From NCBI RefSeq assembly GCF_003663885.1, contig NZ_RCCE01000006.1, positions 285,944-349,943 on the forward strand: 64,000 nucleotides of DNA. The letters are read 5' to 3'. The notes under the pieces are model-generated. The model was not told the DNA's origin. It saw nothing but the letters and a program-made list of their open reading frames with translations, and searched no databases. This document shows, one piece after another, positions 54,743 to 63,982 of the stretch (the stretch's first letter is position 1; each line of letters starts with the position of its first letter). The position numbers and the translations under genes are program-made. This DNA is from Litoreibacter meonggei (GTDB lineage Bacteria; Pseudomonadota; Alphaproteobacteria; Rhodobacterales; Rhodobacteraceae).

Positions 54743-54977
54743 CCTCCACGTCGCTCAGAGCCCATGGCCTTAATTCCTTTACTAATAGTTTGGGCTCAAA
54801 GCTGACCTTGGTCACTGAGCGGGTCTCATGCATTCTCGAGAAAGCAGTGTCCGTCGTCGGGGATATGGGAACCAGTGGCGACCCTACGAACGTTGGGCAA
54901 AGGGCAGACCATTGAACCATTCTGTCCATTAGTCCAACTGGCGCAGGGAAAGGTGCAAAAAGAATTTGGGGAAATCA

Positions 54978-55010
54978 TGAACCCAAGCGACAGCGCGAAG
55001 CTTGGGTTCA
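54978..55010 (-). terminator. Hairpin downstream of the cupredoxin gene
   Basis: TGAACCCAAGC and GCTTGGGTTCA form an 11-bp perfect stem around an 11-base loop. On the - strand it begins 24 bases after the cupredoxin stop and is followed by TGATTT. Confidence 0.6.
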
Positions 55011-55033
55011 TATTAGCGTTTGACTGTAGCCGG

Positions 55034-55378
55034 TTACTTGACAGTGATACTGGCCTTCATCTTGGGATGAACCTCGCAGAAATAGGCGAATTTCCCTGCT
55101 GATTTGAAGACCAAAGCGGCTTGTTGGCCCTTTTTCAGACGCCCAGTGCCGAACGATTTGTTATTCGCCGTCGCCGTGTGCGGTGCCGCGTCGGCGTTGA
55201 CGAAGACAACCTTGTCGCCGGCATTGATCGTCAAGTTTGCGGGCTCGAACTTGAAACCCTTGATCGTGACCGTGTGGGTTGCAACGTGGCCGTCGGCCAT
55301 TGCAGCAGCGACCATGGCTGGAACGGCAAATGCGGCTAGAGTAAAGCGTAGCGCCTGACGGCGCTTGAGTAGGGACAT
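55034..55378 (-). CDS. Cupredoxin-domain (plastocyanin-like) secreted copper protein
   Basis: A 114-residue protein. The ATG at 55378 (MSLLKRRQALRF) is preceded by AAGGAG; the longer frame from 55501 is rejected. The signal sequence ends near AAMADGH, and its RRQ start is Tat-like. Type-1 copper ligands appear as H in DAAPHTAT and C, H and M in FCEVHPKM. It could carry electrons or copper. Divergent from the ECF sigma gene. Confidence 0.88.
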   Translation of the reverse strand: MSLLKRRQALRFTLAAFAVPAMVAAAMADGHVATHTVTIKGFKFEPANLTINAGDKVVFVNADAAPHTATANNKSFGTGRLKKGQQAALVFKSAGKFAYFCEVHPKMKASITVK

Positions 55379-55540
55379 GGTATCTCTCCTTTGTTGATCT
55401 ATGCCGCTTAGACGTGCGTTTTTTGCAAAAGGTTCATTCTTTTTTGGCCCGGCAACAGCAACAGGAAGATTTATCTTGCGTGGACGAAGGTCTGGTGACA
55501 CTGACTAACGGCTAAGCAGCGAAGCCTTACGGAAGCGAAA

Positions 55541-56080
55541 ATGGCTAAGACTGACGATGATCAGATGCTGATAAACCTTGTCTCGACGGGTGATCGTGAG
55601 GCGATGCGGCTACTATATGAACGTCACTATGACGGCTTGTTTGCCTTTTTGCGCGGACGCGGCGCCGATACCGGCCTTGCGAACGACACCACACAAGAAG
55701 CGATGCTTCAGATCTGGCGCACGGCTGACAAATTTGCCGGCAAATCTTCCGTAAAGACATGGATCTACACAATTGGCCGCAACAAGTTGATAGATAGGCA
55801 GCGCAAAAACACGCGCCTTAGCTTTGTCGATGACGTGCCGGACACCGCCGATCCCACGCCCAACCCCGAAGCCTTACTGATGGCCGCAAACGAGGCGAGC
55901 CGCGTCCGCGCCTGTCTTGAGAAGTTAAAGCCTGACCACCGCAACGCACTTCGATTGGCTTTTTACGAAGATCTCAGCTACGAGGAAATTTCTGGTCTGG
56001 AAGACATCCCTGTTGGTACGGTCAAAACGCGCATCTTTCACGCCAAGCGTCTGCTCTTGAGGTGTCTGGTCAGCAAGTAG
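55541..56080 (+). CDS. ECF-family RNA polymerase sigma factor
   Basis: A 179-residue ECF sigma factor. Region 2 contains YERHYDGLFAFLRGR, NDTTQEAMLQIWRTADKF and VKTWIYTIGRNKLIDRQRK. Region 4 contains LRLAFYEDLSYEEISGLEDIPVGTVKTRIFHAKRLL. The next gene converges with only four bases between stops and encodes a probable anti-sigma protein. Targets likely include the cupredoxin and subtilase genes, by inference. Confidence 0.92.
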   Translation: MAKTDDDQMLINLVSTGDREAMRLLYERHYDGLFAFLRGRGADTGLANDTTQEAMLQIWRTADKFAGKSSVKTWIYTIGRNKLIDRQRKNTRLSFVDDVPDTADPTPNPEALLMAANEASRVRACLEKLKPDHRNALRLAFYEDLSYEEISGLEDIPVGTVKTRIFHAKRLLLRCLVSK

Positions 56081-56084
56081 TCCG

Positions 56085-56660
56085 CTACTCAGCAGCCACA
56101 AATTCAAAGAGTGCACCATTGGCTTTGGCCGCCTCCAGCGCGCTTTCAAGCTGCTCAGGATCGGCAAAACGCAAGCGATAGAGGCCAACCGCGCTAGGGC
56201 CACCAGAAATTGAACCGTCAAACTGGGTCAGGAATGCCGCTGTTTCGGCAAGAGTGGCATCAGGGCTAAAGATAACCTGCAACACATGAGCGTCGCTTTC
56301 CTGCGATACGGTTTCAAAAGCGTCTGGGGTCTTGGCAAATTGCGGAACAGCAACAAAGTGCCACGCCATCACAGCAATCGCGGAAACCGCGGCAACTTGC
56401 AAAAGGCCCAGCCGTATCGGGTGATTGTCATTTGCAGCGGTCGGCTGCGCGGCATCCATGCGACCTTCAAGATCAGCCCAACCGACACTTAACTCAGACG
56501 CGCCACTCTTTTTCTCCGTGAAGTTGTTGCGCGCGGCTTGCAATACGGCCAGCTCTGCCGCCAAGATTTGATCTGTGGCCAAACGCTCTTCAAATGCTTC
56601 TCTGTCCCGCTCTGAGAGGCGGTTTTGTACGTAAAAGAGAAGTTCGTCTTCACGGTCCAT
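56085..56660 (-). CDS. Probable anti-sigma factor, single membrane pass
   Basis: A 191-residue protein. The N-terminal cytoplasmic part (DELLFYVQNRLSERDREAFEERLA) resembles anti-sigma N-domains, without an obvious zinc CxxC. One membrane segment (LLQVAAVSAIAVMAWHFVAV) lies near residues 85-105. The outer domain has VLQVIFSPDATLAETAAFL and PSAVGLYRLRF, like a subtilase-propeptide or ferredoxin-like fold. GGAG precedes the ATG at 56660. It converges with the sigma gene, four bases between the two stops. Confidence 0.8.
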   Translation of the reverse strand: MDREDELLFYVQNRLSERDREAFEERLATDQILAAELAVLQAARNNFTEKKSGASELSVGWADLEGRMDAAQPTAANDNHPIRLGLLQVAAVSAIAVMAWHFVAVPQFAKTPDAFETVSQESDAHVLQVIFSPDATLAETAAFLTQFDGSISGGPSAVGLYRLRFADPEQLESALEAAKANGALFEFVAAE

Positions 56661-56779
56661 CTGCGCTCCAATCAAGCCCTATTAGCTTGCTGCACATATC
56701 AATTAACTCCCACAAGTGGGTGCTGCAACGACTATGTCAAACAACATAACCGCACCCCTTTGACGTGATAGGTCCCTAA

Positions 56780-56825
56780 AAGGTTCAAAAACCATTTCGG
56801 CAAGGAGATAATAAATTTGAACCTT
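56780..56825. promoter_or_regulatory. Inverted repeat upstream of the subtilase gene
   Basis: Perfect 10-base arms AAGGTTCAAA (56780-56789) and TTTGAACCTT (56816-56825) with 26 bases between. It lies between the divergent anti-sigma and subtilase genes and may bind a regulator or fold in the leader. Confidence 0.45.
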
Positions 56826-56904
56826 AGGCGCCGCGGAGCGACAATGTAGTAACGGCATAGGTTTGTTTTCTGCAAGCGAACATAAAAATGGGGTATTGGG
56901 CGTG

Positions 56905-58068
56905 ATGTTAAAAAATTTGGCGCTGGCAAGCGTCGCTATTCTCACCCTGTCGCTTTCGGCATGCAGCTCTGACAATAGCCAAGGTCTCGACGGCCCACAT
57001 ATCTCCCAAGGTGCCTTTGTCGACGAACGCGAAATTGTCACCCTGATCTCAGGAACCAAGGCTCAAAAGCACATGCAGATGTTCGCCTCGGCAAAGGGGT
57101 ACAAATTGCGGGAAGTGACATCACTGAGGTCATTGGGCCTGATCATGCTCTCGTTTGAGATGCCCGAAGGAACAACGGGCAAACAAGCAATTGCGGAACT
57201 TGAAGCGGCGATTTCCGGTTCCACAGTTGGAGTAAACCACGCGTATCGTGAACAAACACTTAATACCAAAACATCATCTCTGTCTTATGCTAACGCTTTA
57301 CTGAACTGGCCGAAATCCGGGTGTGAGGTATCAGCGCCAATCGGGTTGATCGACACACAAGTAGATGCGAAGGCTGCCGGTCTCTCAAACAAGCAGTTGA
57401 TCCAAAAGAGCTTTACGACCGGGTCCATAGGCTCCAGTCGGCATGGTACCGAGATTGCCAGTGTCCTCGCCGACCCGACCCGTCTGCGTAATGCGACTTT
57501 GTATAATGCAGCCGTCATAGAGGAAACCCTAGATGCAGGTCGCGCTGCGGGTGTTGACTCGCTTGTCAGAGCGCTCAACTGGCTCATCGAAAAAGACATA
57601 AAAGTCGTCAACATTTCACTGGCAGGGCCGTTCAACAAGTTGTTGGATCTGGCCATCAAAAGGGCGTATGAACGCGGTCTGATAATGGTCGCGGCAGTGG
57701 GGAACGCGGGTCCCAAGGCCGCCGCACAATACCCGGCGGCATTTGGCTCCGTTATCGCGGTTACCGCAGTAGATGCCGATGGCAAGATCTATCGCGAAGC
57801 CAGCCAAGGGCCGCATGTGGACATCGCCGCACCCGGAGTTGACGTCTTGGCAAGCTCTGCACAAGGGGCTCGGTTTGTGACAGGTACATCTATTGCAGTG
57901 CCGTTCGTTACAGCCCGCATTGCAGCAGACCCCGAAATGTTTGCTAACGCTGGTACCAACCGAATACGTGAACGTCTTGCCGCCAATAGTCTGAATCTTG
58001 GCCGAACCGGACCCGATAACACCTATGGCAGCGGATTGATGCAAGCCACGGGCATCTGTGACCGCTAG
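56905..58068 (+). CDS. Subtilase-family serine protease lipoprotein
   Basis: A 387-residue S8 peptidase. The lipobox LSAC places the lipidated Cys at residue 20, so it is an envelope lipoprotein. An N-terminal inhibitor-like region follows (residues 40-115). The catalytic triad is D150 (GLIDTQVD), H180 (RHGTE) and S329 (GTSIAVPF), with oxyanion N267 (VGNAGP). The first in-frame start (56863) is discounted because the lipoprotein signal begins at 56905. It is next to the ECF sigma/anti-sigma pair, so sigma-linked surface proteolysis is likely. Confidence 0.9.
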   Translation: MLKNLALASVAILTLSLSACSSDNSQGLDGPHISQGAFVDEREIVTLISGTKAQKHMQMFASAKGYKLREVTSLRSLGLIMLSFEMPEGTTGKQAIAELEAAISGSTVGVNHAYREQTLNTKTSSLSYANALLNWPKSGCEVSAPIGLIDTQVDAKAAGLSNKQLIQKSFTTGSIGSSRHGTEIASVLADPTRLRNATLYNAAVIEETLDAGRAAGVDSLVRALNWLIEKDIKVVNISLAGPFNKLLDLAIKRAYERGLIMVAAVGNAGPKAAAQYPAAFGSVIAVTAVDADGKIYREASQGPHVDIAAPGVDVLASSAQGARFVTGTSIAVPFVTARIAADPEMFANAGTNRIRERLAANSLNLGRTGPDNTYGSGLMQATGICDR

Positions 58069-58613
58069 TCATCTAGGGCAACAGTGACTTTGCGTAGCTT
58101 CCGGCCATCTCTGCGTTACGCAGCATTCGTCATATTGGGCTCTCAACCGCCATTAGTTCGTTCGCAGCATGTTCCCGGCTAGGTAGCATCCGCCCCACTA
58201 AAAACGACCCATTGCCCATCTCTATTGCTGCAGTGCAACCCTTCAAAGCCGCCGTTTCACTGCAGGTGCATGATCTGATCTGCGCTGAATGTCAGGAACG
58301 CGGGGCATTGAGGGAATGGCACGTTTCGGAACCTCGTTGACAAGTCCTGAAGAAATACGCCGATCGCATGAGGTGATTGGCGTACTTGCCGAATATGGGC
58401 CGCCAGAAGGAAACTGCCCATCACTCGTTAAGATGATGTCGGTCCTGGGATGAAAAATCTTCGGCGAACTTCATGCCAGCCGCAAGGCTCCGTTAACCCG
58501 GCGAGGTATGCGAAGGGTCCATCCGGCGCTGACCCTGAAGCCGCATCATGGTCACTGTCCGAGCGGATTTGTCCTGACCCGCTGCCGCGATGCGGGCCAT
58601 TGCGGAAACCAAA
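58069..58613. other. Intergenic region left of the island
   Basis: About 550 bases without a supported gene. Short frames have no known family. It leads into a hairpin at 58614 and the first inverted repeat, so the island edge may be here. Confidence 0.4.
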
Positions 58614-58643
58614 AAAGCGCCGGGTACTAATTTCAGGCGCTTT
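58614..58643. terminator. Hairpin AAAGCGCC/GGCGCTTT next to the inverted repeat
   Basis: Eight-base perfect arms with a 14-base loop, bordered by an A-run on one side and TTTG on the other. It could act as a bidirectional terminator just outside the left 250-bp repeat. Confidence 0.5.
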
Positions 58644-58657
58644 GCCATAACTGTGGT

Positions 58658-58907
58658 GGTTGGCTGGGATGGTAGGATTCCCAGCACCCCGTTGACCCTC
58701 ATCACCTTTTCTCCGGAACCGAGAGAACTGGGGCCTTCGTTGGGGCCTTTTGGTGGACTTCGGGTGCCACGGGTGTCGGGGCGTGACGTCGCGCAGCGGG
58801 CTCGTTCACGGGGGCAACCGGTGGACCTACATCCCAGCCGTTGCCGCCCGCCACCCGTGGACATCCTTGCCCAATCGCTCCCGGTCGTGGACCTCCCCGC
58901 ATCCCCG
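58658..58907 (+). repeat. 250-bp perfect inverted repeat, left copy
   Basis: Identical, on the opposite strand, to 63679-63928. Both copies are GC-rich, and identity breaks at the first base outside on each side. It flanks the 612-residue gene and the integrase. No coding role is supported. Confidence 0.9.
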
Positions 58908-59033
58908 TCGTGGCTCTCCCGGCCCGTGGTCGATCGCGCACCACCCGGAGGTTGGGGCTGCTGGAGGAAGATTCTTGACGGACCTTGCCGTTTCGCCTTT
59001 ATTGATTACGGTTAAGTTTTAAGGGGTGTTTCA

Positions 59034-60872
59034 TTGAATAGGCAGAATACACCGTCTGCATTTTATGCATTGAGCGAGAAGTTCGACTACCGCGCCTATT
59101 TAGAAGAACGTAGTCACACCGACCGTTTAGTCATGGCCGTAGACGACCAAACAGCTGCAATTATCGGGAGTGGTGAGCAACTTGGTGTCAAACTTGGTGT
59201 GGCTGCACAGGTTGTCTCGGGCCAGATCGAGCGAAGCGGTCAGGCCATTGAAGCTAGATTGGCTGGGGTAGACGACACATTAATTCAAATTGATCAGCAC
59301 ATGATGGAAGGCTTTTCGGTCGTCACGATGGAGTTGCGAGGTCTTGGCGATAAATTATATGACCTAAATGAAACTATGAACTTAGGTTTCGATAGATTGT
59401 CAGAACAACTCCAATTGACCAACGAATTGCTTACGGAGTTGGTTGATCTCCTTAAAAAGCCAGACGGAACTTGGTCATTGGAAATGTTTAGAGCCGCTCA
59501 GGAGCAAACTGATCTTCGTAACTGGCCTGAGGCTTTAGAATTCTCCACCAAAGCCATTGAAGGGGATGATCATCATTCCGGCTTCAAACTGGAGCCGAGT
59601 TTTTACTATCTTAGGGGAAAAATCCACGAAGGTATGATCGGAACAGATCTGGATCATGTAGACATCGAAGCTGCCAAACATGACTTCCTAAATGCAGTTC
59701 GGTTTTTACCTAACACAAAAAGTTTCTTCAAAAAGCAAGCACTGACACGCGTTGGCTGGTGTTGCTATTGCCTCAAGGAACTTGAAGAAGCAGAGAAGCA
59801 TCTTATTTCTGCCACTCAATTGGCTGCGCAGGTTCCTGAAGCCGACTACTTACTCGCCAAAGTGCGCCTTAGGCTCGGCAAAGTTGATCAAGTCGAAGGA
59901 CCTCTCAAGATAGCAGTGCAGAGTAACAGTCTGTTTGCGTTCCGAGCTGTCAACGATGCCGACTTTATCGATCATATTGGCCTTGTGCGCGGTTGGTTTT
60001 CAAACGCACGTGACGAGTTACTCTCGAATTTACGCTCATGGAAAGATGGGCAGATGCATCCTAAGGCCCTACGTGAGCTGAAAGAGCTAGATACTGGAGC
60101 CAATAACCTTGACCCGGAATTCGAATTGCTGATCAAGGAGCTTGAAACATTGGAAATGCCGCTCACGTTGTCCGAGTCTGTGGACTACAAAGATCGGATT
60201 GAACTACTTGAAGCAGAACGAGAGAGATTAATCGATCTGAAAACTAAGTCGGTTAATTTTCAAGTTAATTACCTTTTAGGGCAACGAACAAGCACTGTTA
60301 TTCCCAATGTAGAAGTTCACAGAGACACAGGGTTTAGGCAGGATACCAGATTTGGATCCGTTGCCGGCGGTGGTGTCTTAGGTTGGCTTGTTGGAATAGC
60401 CATTGCGATCTTCAACAACGATGCGTCGGGTGTAACTTGGTTCTTAAACTTAGTTTTTGGCGTAATAATTTATGGCATATTGTTCGCAGTGGTCGGGTTG
60501 ATCTGTGGCTGGATATTCGGACTGTTTGCCGCACCCATTGCTGATGGGAGGCGAATGGACTGCGAAGTAGAAGAGAAAACTAAATCCCAAGAAGAGGCTA
60601 AGAAAGAGTTCCGCAGCGAAGAACAGTTGGTGAAGTCTGCCCACTCAGAGGCGAATGCACTCAAATCTGGTTTGGAAGCAGCACTAGAAAGACTTCGAGG
60701 CGAGCCCAAACAAATGCACTCTCCAGAAGTAAAAATACTGCAGAACGAAGAAGTGTTCCGCATTGCAAAGTCGTTTCACGCAGGAAACCGTGTAGGTGCA
60801 ATTAAGGAATACAGAGAACTAACCGGCGCGAATTTCCAACAGGCCGTCGATTTTCTAACCAAAACATCATAA
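59034..60872 (+). CDS. Island cargo protein: coiled/TPR region, two membrane segments, L7/L12-like tail
   Basis: A 612-residue protein starting at TTG (59034) with AAGGGG eight bases upstream. Residues 1-140 are helical with heptad-like repeats (QLGVKLGVAAQVV, GDKLYDLNE). Residues about 150-320 carry TPR-like helical pairs (EALEFSTKAI, LEEAEKHLISATQLA). Membrane segments lie near 445-460 and 468-505. A charged coiled stretch follows, and the last 40 residues (FHAGNRVGAIKEYRELTGANFQQAV) resemble the C-terminal domain of ribosomal L7/L12. I know no full-length match. It is the only large cargo gene between the inverted repeats, and its codon use looks A/T-richer than the integrase's. Confidence 0.85.
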   Translation: MNRQNTPSAFYALSEKFDYRAYLEERSHTDRLVMAVDDQTAAIIGSGEQLGVKLGVAAQVVSGQIERSGQAIEARLAGVDDTLIQIDQHMMEGFSVVTMELRGLGDKLYDLNETMNLGFDRLSEQLQLTNELLTELVDLLKKPDGTWSLEMFRAAQEQTDLRNWPEALEFSTKAIEGDDHHSGFKLEPSFYYLRGKIHEGMIGTDLDHVDIEAAKHDFLNAVRFLPNTKSFFKKQALTRVGWCCYCLKELEEAEKHLISATQLAAQVPEADYLLAKVRLRLGKVDQVEGPLKIAVQSNSLFAFRAVNDADFIDHIGLVRGWFSNARDELLSNLRSWKDGQMHPKALRELKELDTGANNLDPEFELLIKELETLEMPLTLSESVDYKDRIELLEAERERLIDLKTKSVNFQVNYLLGQRTSTVIPNVEVHRDTGFRQDTRFGSVAGGGVLGWLVGIAIAIFNNDASGVTWFLNLVFGVIIYGILFAVVGLICGWIFGLFAAPIADGRRMDCEVEEKTKSQEEAKKEFRSEEQLVKSAHSEANALKSGLEAALERLRGEPKQMHSPEVKILQNEEVFRIAKSFHAGNRVGAIKEYRELTGANFQQAVDFLTKTS

Positions 60873-60994
60873 GCTAGTTATCCATTTGGATGCGAGGTCG
60901 TTGAGCAAATAGTTGGATTGAAGTGGAAGCCACCTTTCGATAAAAAAGCAAAGTGCACCCCCGGCAGCTCCCTGAGGAACCGCCGAGGGCGATC

Positions 60995-61171
60995 TTATTC
61001 CGGCACCTGCCGCTTCACCACGTAGTCGGCCAACCACTGCCAGTAGTGGTCAGCCCCCCGGAACCCCTGAGCTCTCGCCGCTAGGTCCTCTGCCCGTTCC
61101 CGGGAAAGCCCACCATCGTACTCTGAAATGGCGGCCCGCTCCTCGAACGCGTCGATATCGGGGATCAGCAC
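60995..61171 (-). CDS. Small protein downstream of the integrase
   Basis: A 58-residue protein beginning with a probable GTG at 61171, overlapping the integrase stop by seven bases. FEERAAISEYDGGLSRERAEDLAA is a motif I recall from short genes in other integrase-bearing elements. There is no clear ribosome site, so expression may be coupled to the integrase. No function is known. Confidence 0.5.
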   Translation of the reverse strand: MLIPDIDAFEERAAISEYDGGLSRERAEDLAARAQGFRGADHYWQWLADYVVKRQVPE

Positions 61172-62436
61172 GGCAACCGTATCTGATCGACGATACCCCG
61201 CTTCTGCTCGTCCGAGATACCGGCTGAGTAGATCGAGTAGGTCAGCTGGTTTTCCGACCGCGCCGATTGGTGGCCCACGAGGCTCGCCGTGAAGTGCTCC
61301 GGCACACCAGTTCGTTCGCACTGCGTGATGAACCACTTTCTGGTGCTGTGAAAGACGAACCCCGGTCGCTCCAGCCCCAGCCGCTCCCTCAGGTGTGTGA
61401 ACGCCTTGGTCACTTGGTTAACGTTGAGATGGGGGAAGAGTGGGCCCTCGGGTGGCAACCGATCCAACACCTGATCGAGCTCCGAGTGCAGGGGGACCAG
61501 TCTTTCGCTGGCGTCTGTCTTCAACTCCCTCAACCGATTGGGGCGGATGTGAGCGAAGGTGCCGAGATTGCCTTTCATCACGAGGTCCTCCCGCAGCAAG
61601 CCAGCCGCCTCGCCCGATCGCATCCCCGTCAGCAGGCACATCCGGAGCAAGTCATGAATCGGGGTGTTCACCTCTCTTAACAGGCGTCGCACCTCATCGT
61701 CCGTTGGCACTGCGTAGGGTGCTGGCTTCACTTTCCCCTCGAACCTTATCGTTCGGAAAGGGTTCTGGGTCAGATGCCCGTTGTAGACCACCCAGTCGAG
61801 GAAGTGATTGACCTGCCCCCAGATACGCTTCTGGGTCCTGGGGGTGATCCAGTCCCTACGATCCGTGGAGAAGGCCAATAGCTGATCCATGGTCTTCCGC
61901 TGGGTGGCGGGTGACTTGCCAATCAGCCGTGAGAGCCGAGGGACCAGCGAGAGGAACAACCGACCGTCCTCCCGCGTCAGGGAGGTAATCGGGCGATCCG
62001 GGAACTTGGTGCTGAACAGGTCCACCGAGTAGCGGACACTCTTATATCCGCCGGGCCGTAGTTCCTCCCCGCGACGCCGGAGATACTCTCTGGAGAGAGC
62101 GAAGACCGTTGGTGCCGGTTGCCTGTTCTTAGCGGGGAACGCGACACCCCCGGAGGTCTCAAGAGTGGTCCGCAGGTTAGCGAGAGCGTCAGCGGTAGAC
62201 GTCGCCCATGCAGGATCGGAGAGCCGCACCTGTATACCACTCCGGGCCGCCTCGACGGTTGCCTCGAAGAGGGTGTTAACCTCGCCTGCTCTGACACCGG
62301 CGAGCTTGGCGTCACTGGTCTTCAGGGACTGCTTGAGGGCCGCGACACCGAGGATCATGGCGACGTCGGCGGGGTAGTTGCGGCGATAGAGCCATGTGTG
62401 CTGTTTCAGGTAAGCGTAACGAATACGATTAGACAT
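61165..62436 (-). CDS. Tyrosine-type site-specific integrase
   Basis: A 423-residue tyrosine recombinase. The N-terminus YLKQHTWLYRRNYPADV resembles the N-terminal domain found in proteobacterial island integrases. Catalytic residues are visible as R in TGMRSGE, K in RELKTDASERLVPLH, HSTRK (H-x-x-R), GHQSA and the nucleophile Tyr near YSIYSAG. AAGGA lies ahead of the ATG. It is leftward, inside the inverted repeats. It presumably moves the island into an attachment site not identified here. Confidence 0.93.
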   Translation of the reverse strand: MSNRIRYAYLKQHTWLYRRNYPADVAMILGVAALKQSLKTSDAKLAGVRAGEVNTLFEATVEAARSGIQVRLSDPAWATSTADALANLRTTLETSGGVAFPAKNRQPAPTVFALSREYLRRRGEELRPGGYKSVRYSVDLFSTKFPDRPITSLTREDGRLFLSLVPRLSRLIGKSPATQRKTMDQLLAFSTDRRDWITPRTQKRIWGQVNHFLDWVVYNGHLTQNPFRTIRFEGKVKPAPYAVPTDDEVRRLLREVNTPIHDLLRMCLLTGMRSGEAAGLLREDLVMKGNLGTFAHIRPNRLRELKTDASERLVPLHSELDQVLDRLPPEGPLFPHLNVNQVTKAFTHLRERLGLERPGFVFHSTRKWFITQCERTGVPEHFTASLVGHQSARSENQLTYSIYSAGISDEQKRGIVDQIRLPC

Positions 62437-62497
62437 GAGTCATCCTTCCGGAGCCGAGCTCCAGTTAGTGTTTCAACAAAGTTGGATGGGGGTGGGG

Positions 62498-62680
62498 TTA
62501 AGGCCGGTGAACCGACTTGATTAGTTCGATCGGGGGTTCACCGTAGGCACCAGTCAGAGGGCCGGTGAGCGCGACGCCGGTCACGCAGTCTTCTTCGACG
62601 CTGTGGATCAGGAAGAGGTGTTCGGGGACGTCATCGAAGGCTCGTAGAACGACGGTGACGCCCTCCACCAGCCCCTTCAT
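62498..62680 (-). CDS. Small hypothetical protein upstream of the integrase
   Basis: A 60-residue frame: mostly short strands (VTVVLRAFDDVPEHLFLIHSV) and GPLTGAYGEPPIELI. No ribosome site is obvious and no family is recognised. Its position, 61 bases before the integrase start on the same strand, makes it a plausible accessory gene, but it could be chance. Confidence 0.4.
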   Translation of the reverse strand: MKGLVEGVTVVLRAFDDVPEHLFLIHSVEEDCVTGVALTGPLTGAYGEPPIELIKSVHRP

Positions 62681-63047
62681 CGGGCACGCCAGTGACGGAC
62701 AACGAAAAGCAGTAGGATGACTACCGCCTCCAGCTCACTCTTGGGCCGGAGACGCACTGAGGAACGTACTAGGGAAAATAGAAAACTTAGATACATGGGA
62801 TACTCCATTGGTTGCTTCTATTTTAGATGCATGGAGTACATCAGTTTTGAGGTGCGGGCGGGAAGTGGACTTTCTCTATGCGCAGAGCACGGCAATCTTA
62901 AAACGCAAAAAAATCCGTATTTCGTTTCTTCGAGCGATGACAATTCACTAGTCAGCCCAAGCGTGGGAGTGTTAGCTACGCTTACCCACCGTGAACGAGC
63001 CGTGTCGAGATGTCACCAACTGCACCCTCTCGTCGCTCCAAACTGTG

Positions 63048-63062
63048 CCAAGGAATGCCCCA
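63048..63062 (+). repeat. 15-bp direct repeat, copy 1
   Basis: CCAAGGAATGCCCCA, exactly repeated at 63983-63997, 935 bases away. It lies just before the 20-base match to the 250-bp repeat. Confidence 0.55.
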
Positions 63063-63380
63063 GTTTCTCCAACTCACGAGAAAAGGTGATGAGGGTCCAC
63101 TCATCAACGCCGCCCCCGTCTGTATGCGGCGTGGAAACTACGATCAAAGTGCATTGAGTTGGTTGGGACCTCGTTAGCTCCAATTTCGCAACAAAGAATC
63201 CTAGCCAATAGAATTATCACTCAATTGGCAATCAATTAGCCAAAAATAGTATGGATTCACACACTTACCCGCGCTGGCTATTTTCAGCTATCCAGTTCTT
63301 GTCCTAGTTTTGCTTAGAAGAACCAAAAGAGGATGCTACTCAAACAACCCAACTTCTCGGGGTGGTTGAGACAAAGATAA

Positions 63381-63453
63381 TAGGCGGGTCGGCGCGAACC
63401 CTCTGCAACTCGCTACACTGTGCTTGCGACACATACTGCACCGACCCCGCCTA
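63381..63453. repeat. Imperfect inverted repeat in the island right arm
   Basis: TAGGCGGGTCGG (63381-63392) pairs with CCGACCCCGCCTA (63441-63453) except for one extra base. It may fold or serve as a recombinase arm site. Confidence 0.4.
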
Positions 63454-63678
63454 CTACCTACAGGACGTTCTCAACTAAATAGCATGCTGATCTGTAAACA
63501 GTGTGTTTCCGATGAAGCCGCTGTGAATAGTGATATGCGCCTTGTTCCTTCGGTGAGCCGCTATTCCGTAAATTCACCGAACACCCTGAGCAAACCACTC
63601 CCCAACGCCCCCCCCCCGGTCGCCCTGCGCTCCTCACACCCCGCCCACCGGTGGTGCGCGACCGTTCAAGTCGTCCAC

Positions 63679-63928
63679 CGGGGATGCGGGGAGGTCCACG
63701 ACCGGGAGCGATTGGGCAAGGATGTCCACGGGTGGCGGGCGGCAACGGCTGGGATGTAGGTCCACCGGTTGCCCCCGTGAACGAGCCCGCTGCGCGACGT
63801 CACGCCCCGACACCCGTGGCACCCGAAGTCCACCAAAAGGCCCCAACGAAGGCCCCAGTTCTCTCGGTTCCGGAGAAAAGGTGATGAGGGTCAACGGGGT
63901 GCTGGGAATCCTACCATCCCAGCCAACC
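63679..63928 (-). repeat. 250-bp perfect inverted repeat, right copy
   Basis: Reverse complement of 58658-58907 over the full 250 bases, with no mismatch found on reading. Outside it the sequences diverge. Confidence 0.9.
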
Positions 63929-63982
63929 TCCTCTGAGCAATAGAACAACAGGCCTCCGGGCCATCGTTGGGCTGAAAGTGCC

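Larger units (their letters stand above)
62681..63678. other. Non-coding right arm of the island
   Basis: About 1 kb without a supported gene. It holds a 20-base match (63078-63097) to part of the 250-bp repeat, a 15-base element at 63048-63062 that recurs at 63983, and an imperfect inverted repeat at 63381-63453. Frames such as 62717-63157 have no recognised product. Confidence 0.5.

Noticed and set aside
58590..59015. Frames within the 250-bp repeats as possible genes
   Set aside because: Arg/Pro-rich text on both strands follows from GC content; no ribosome sites and no family.
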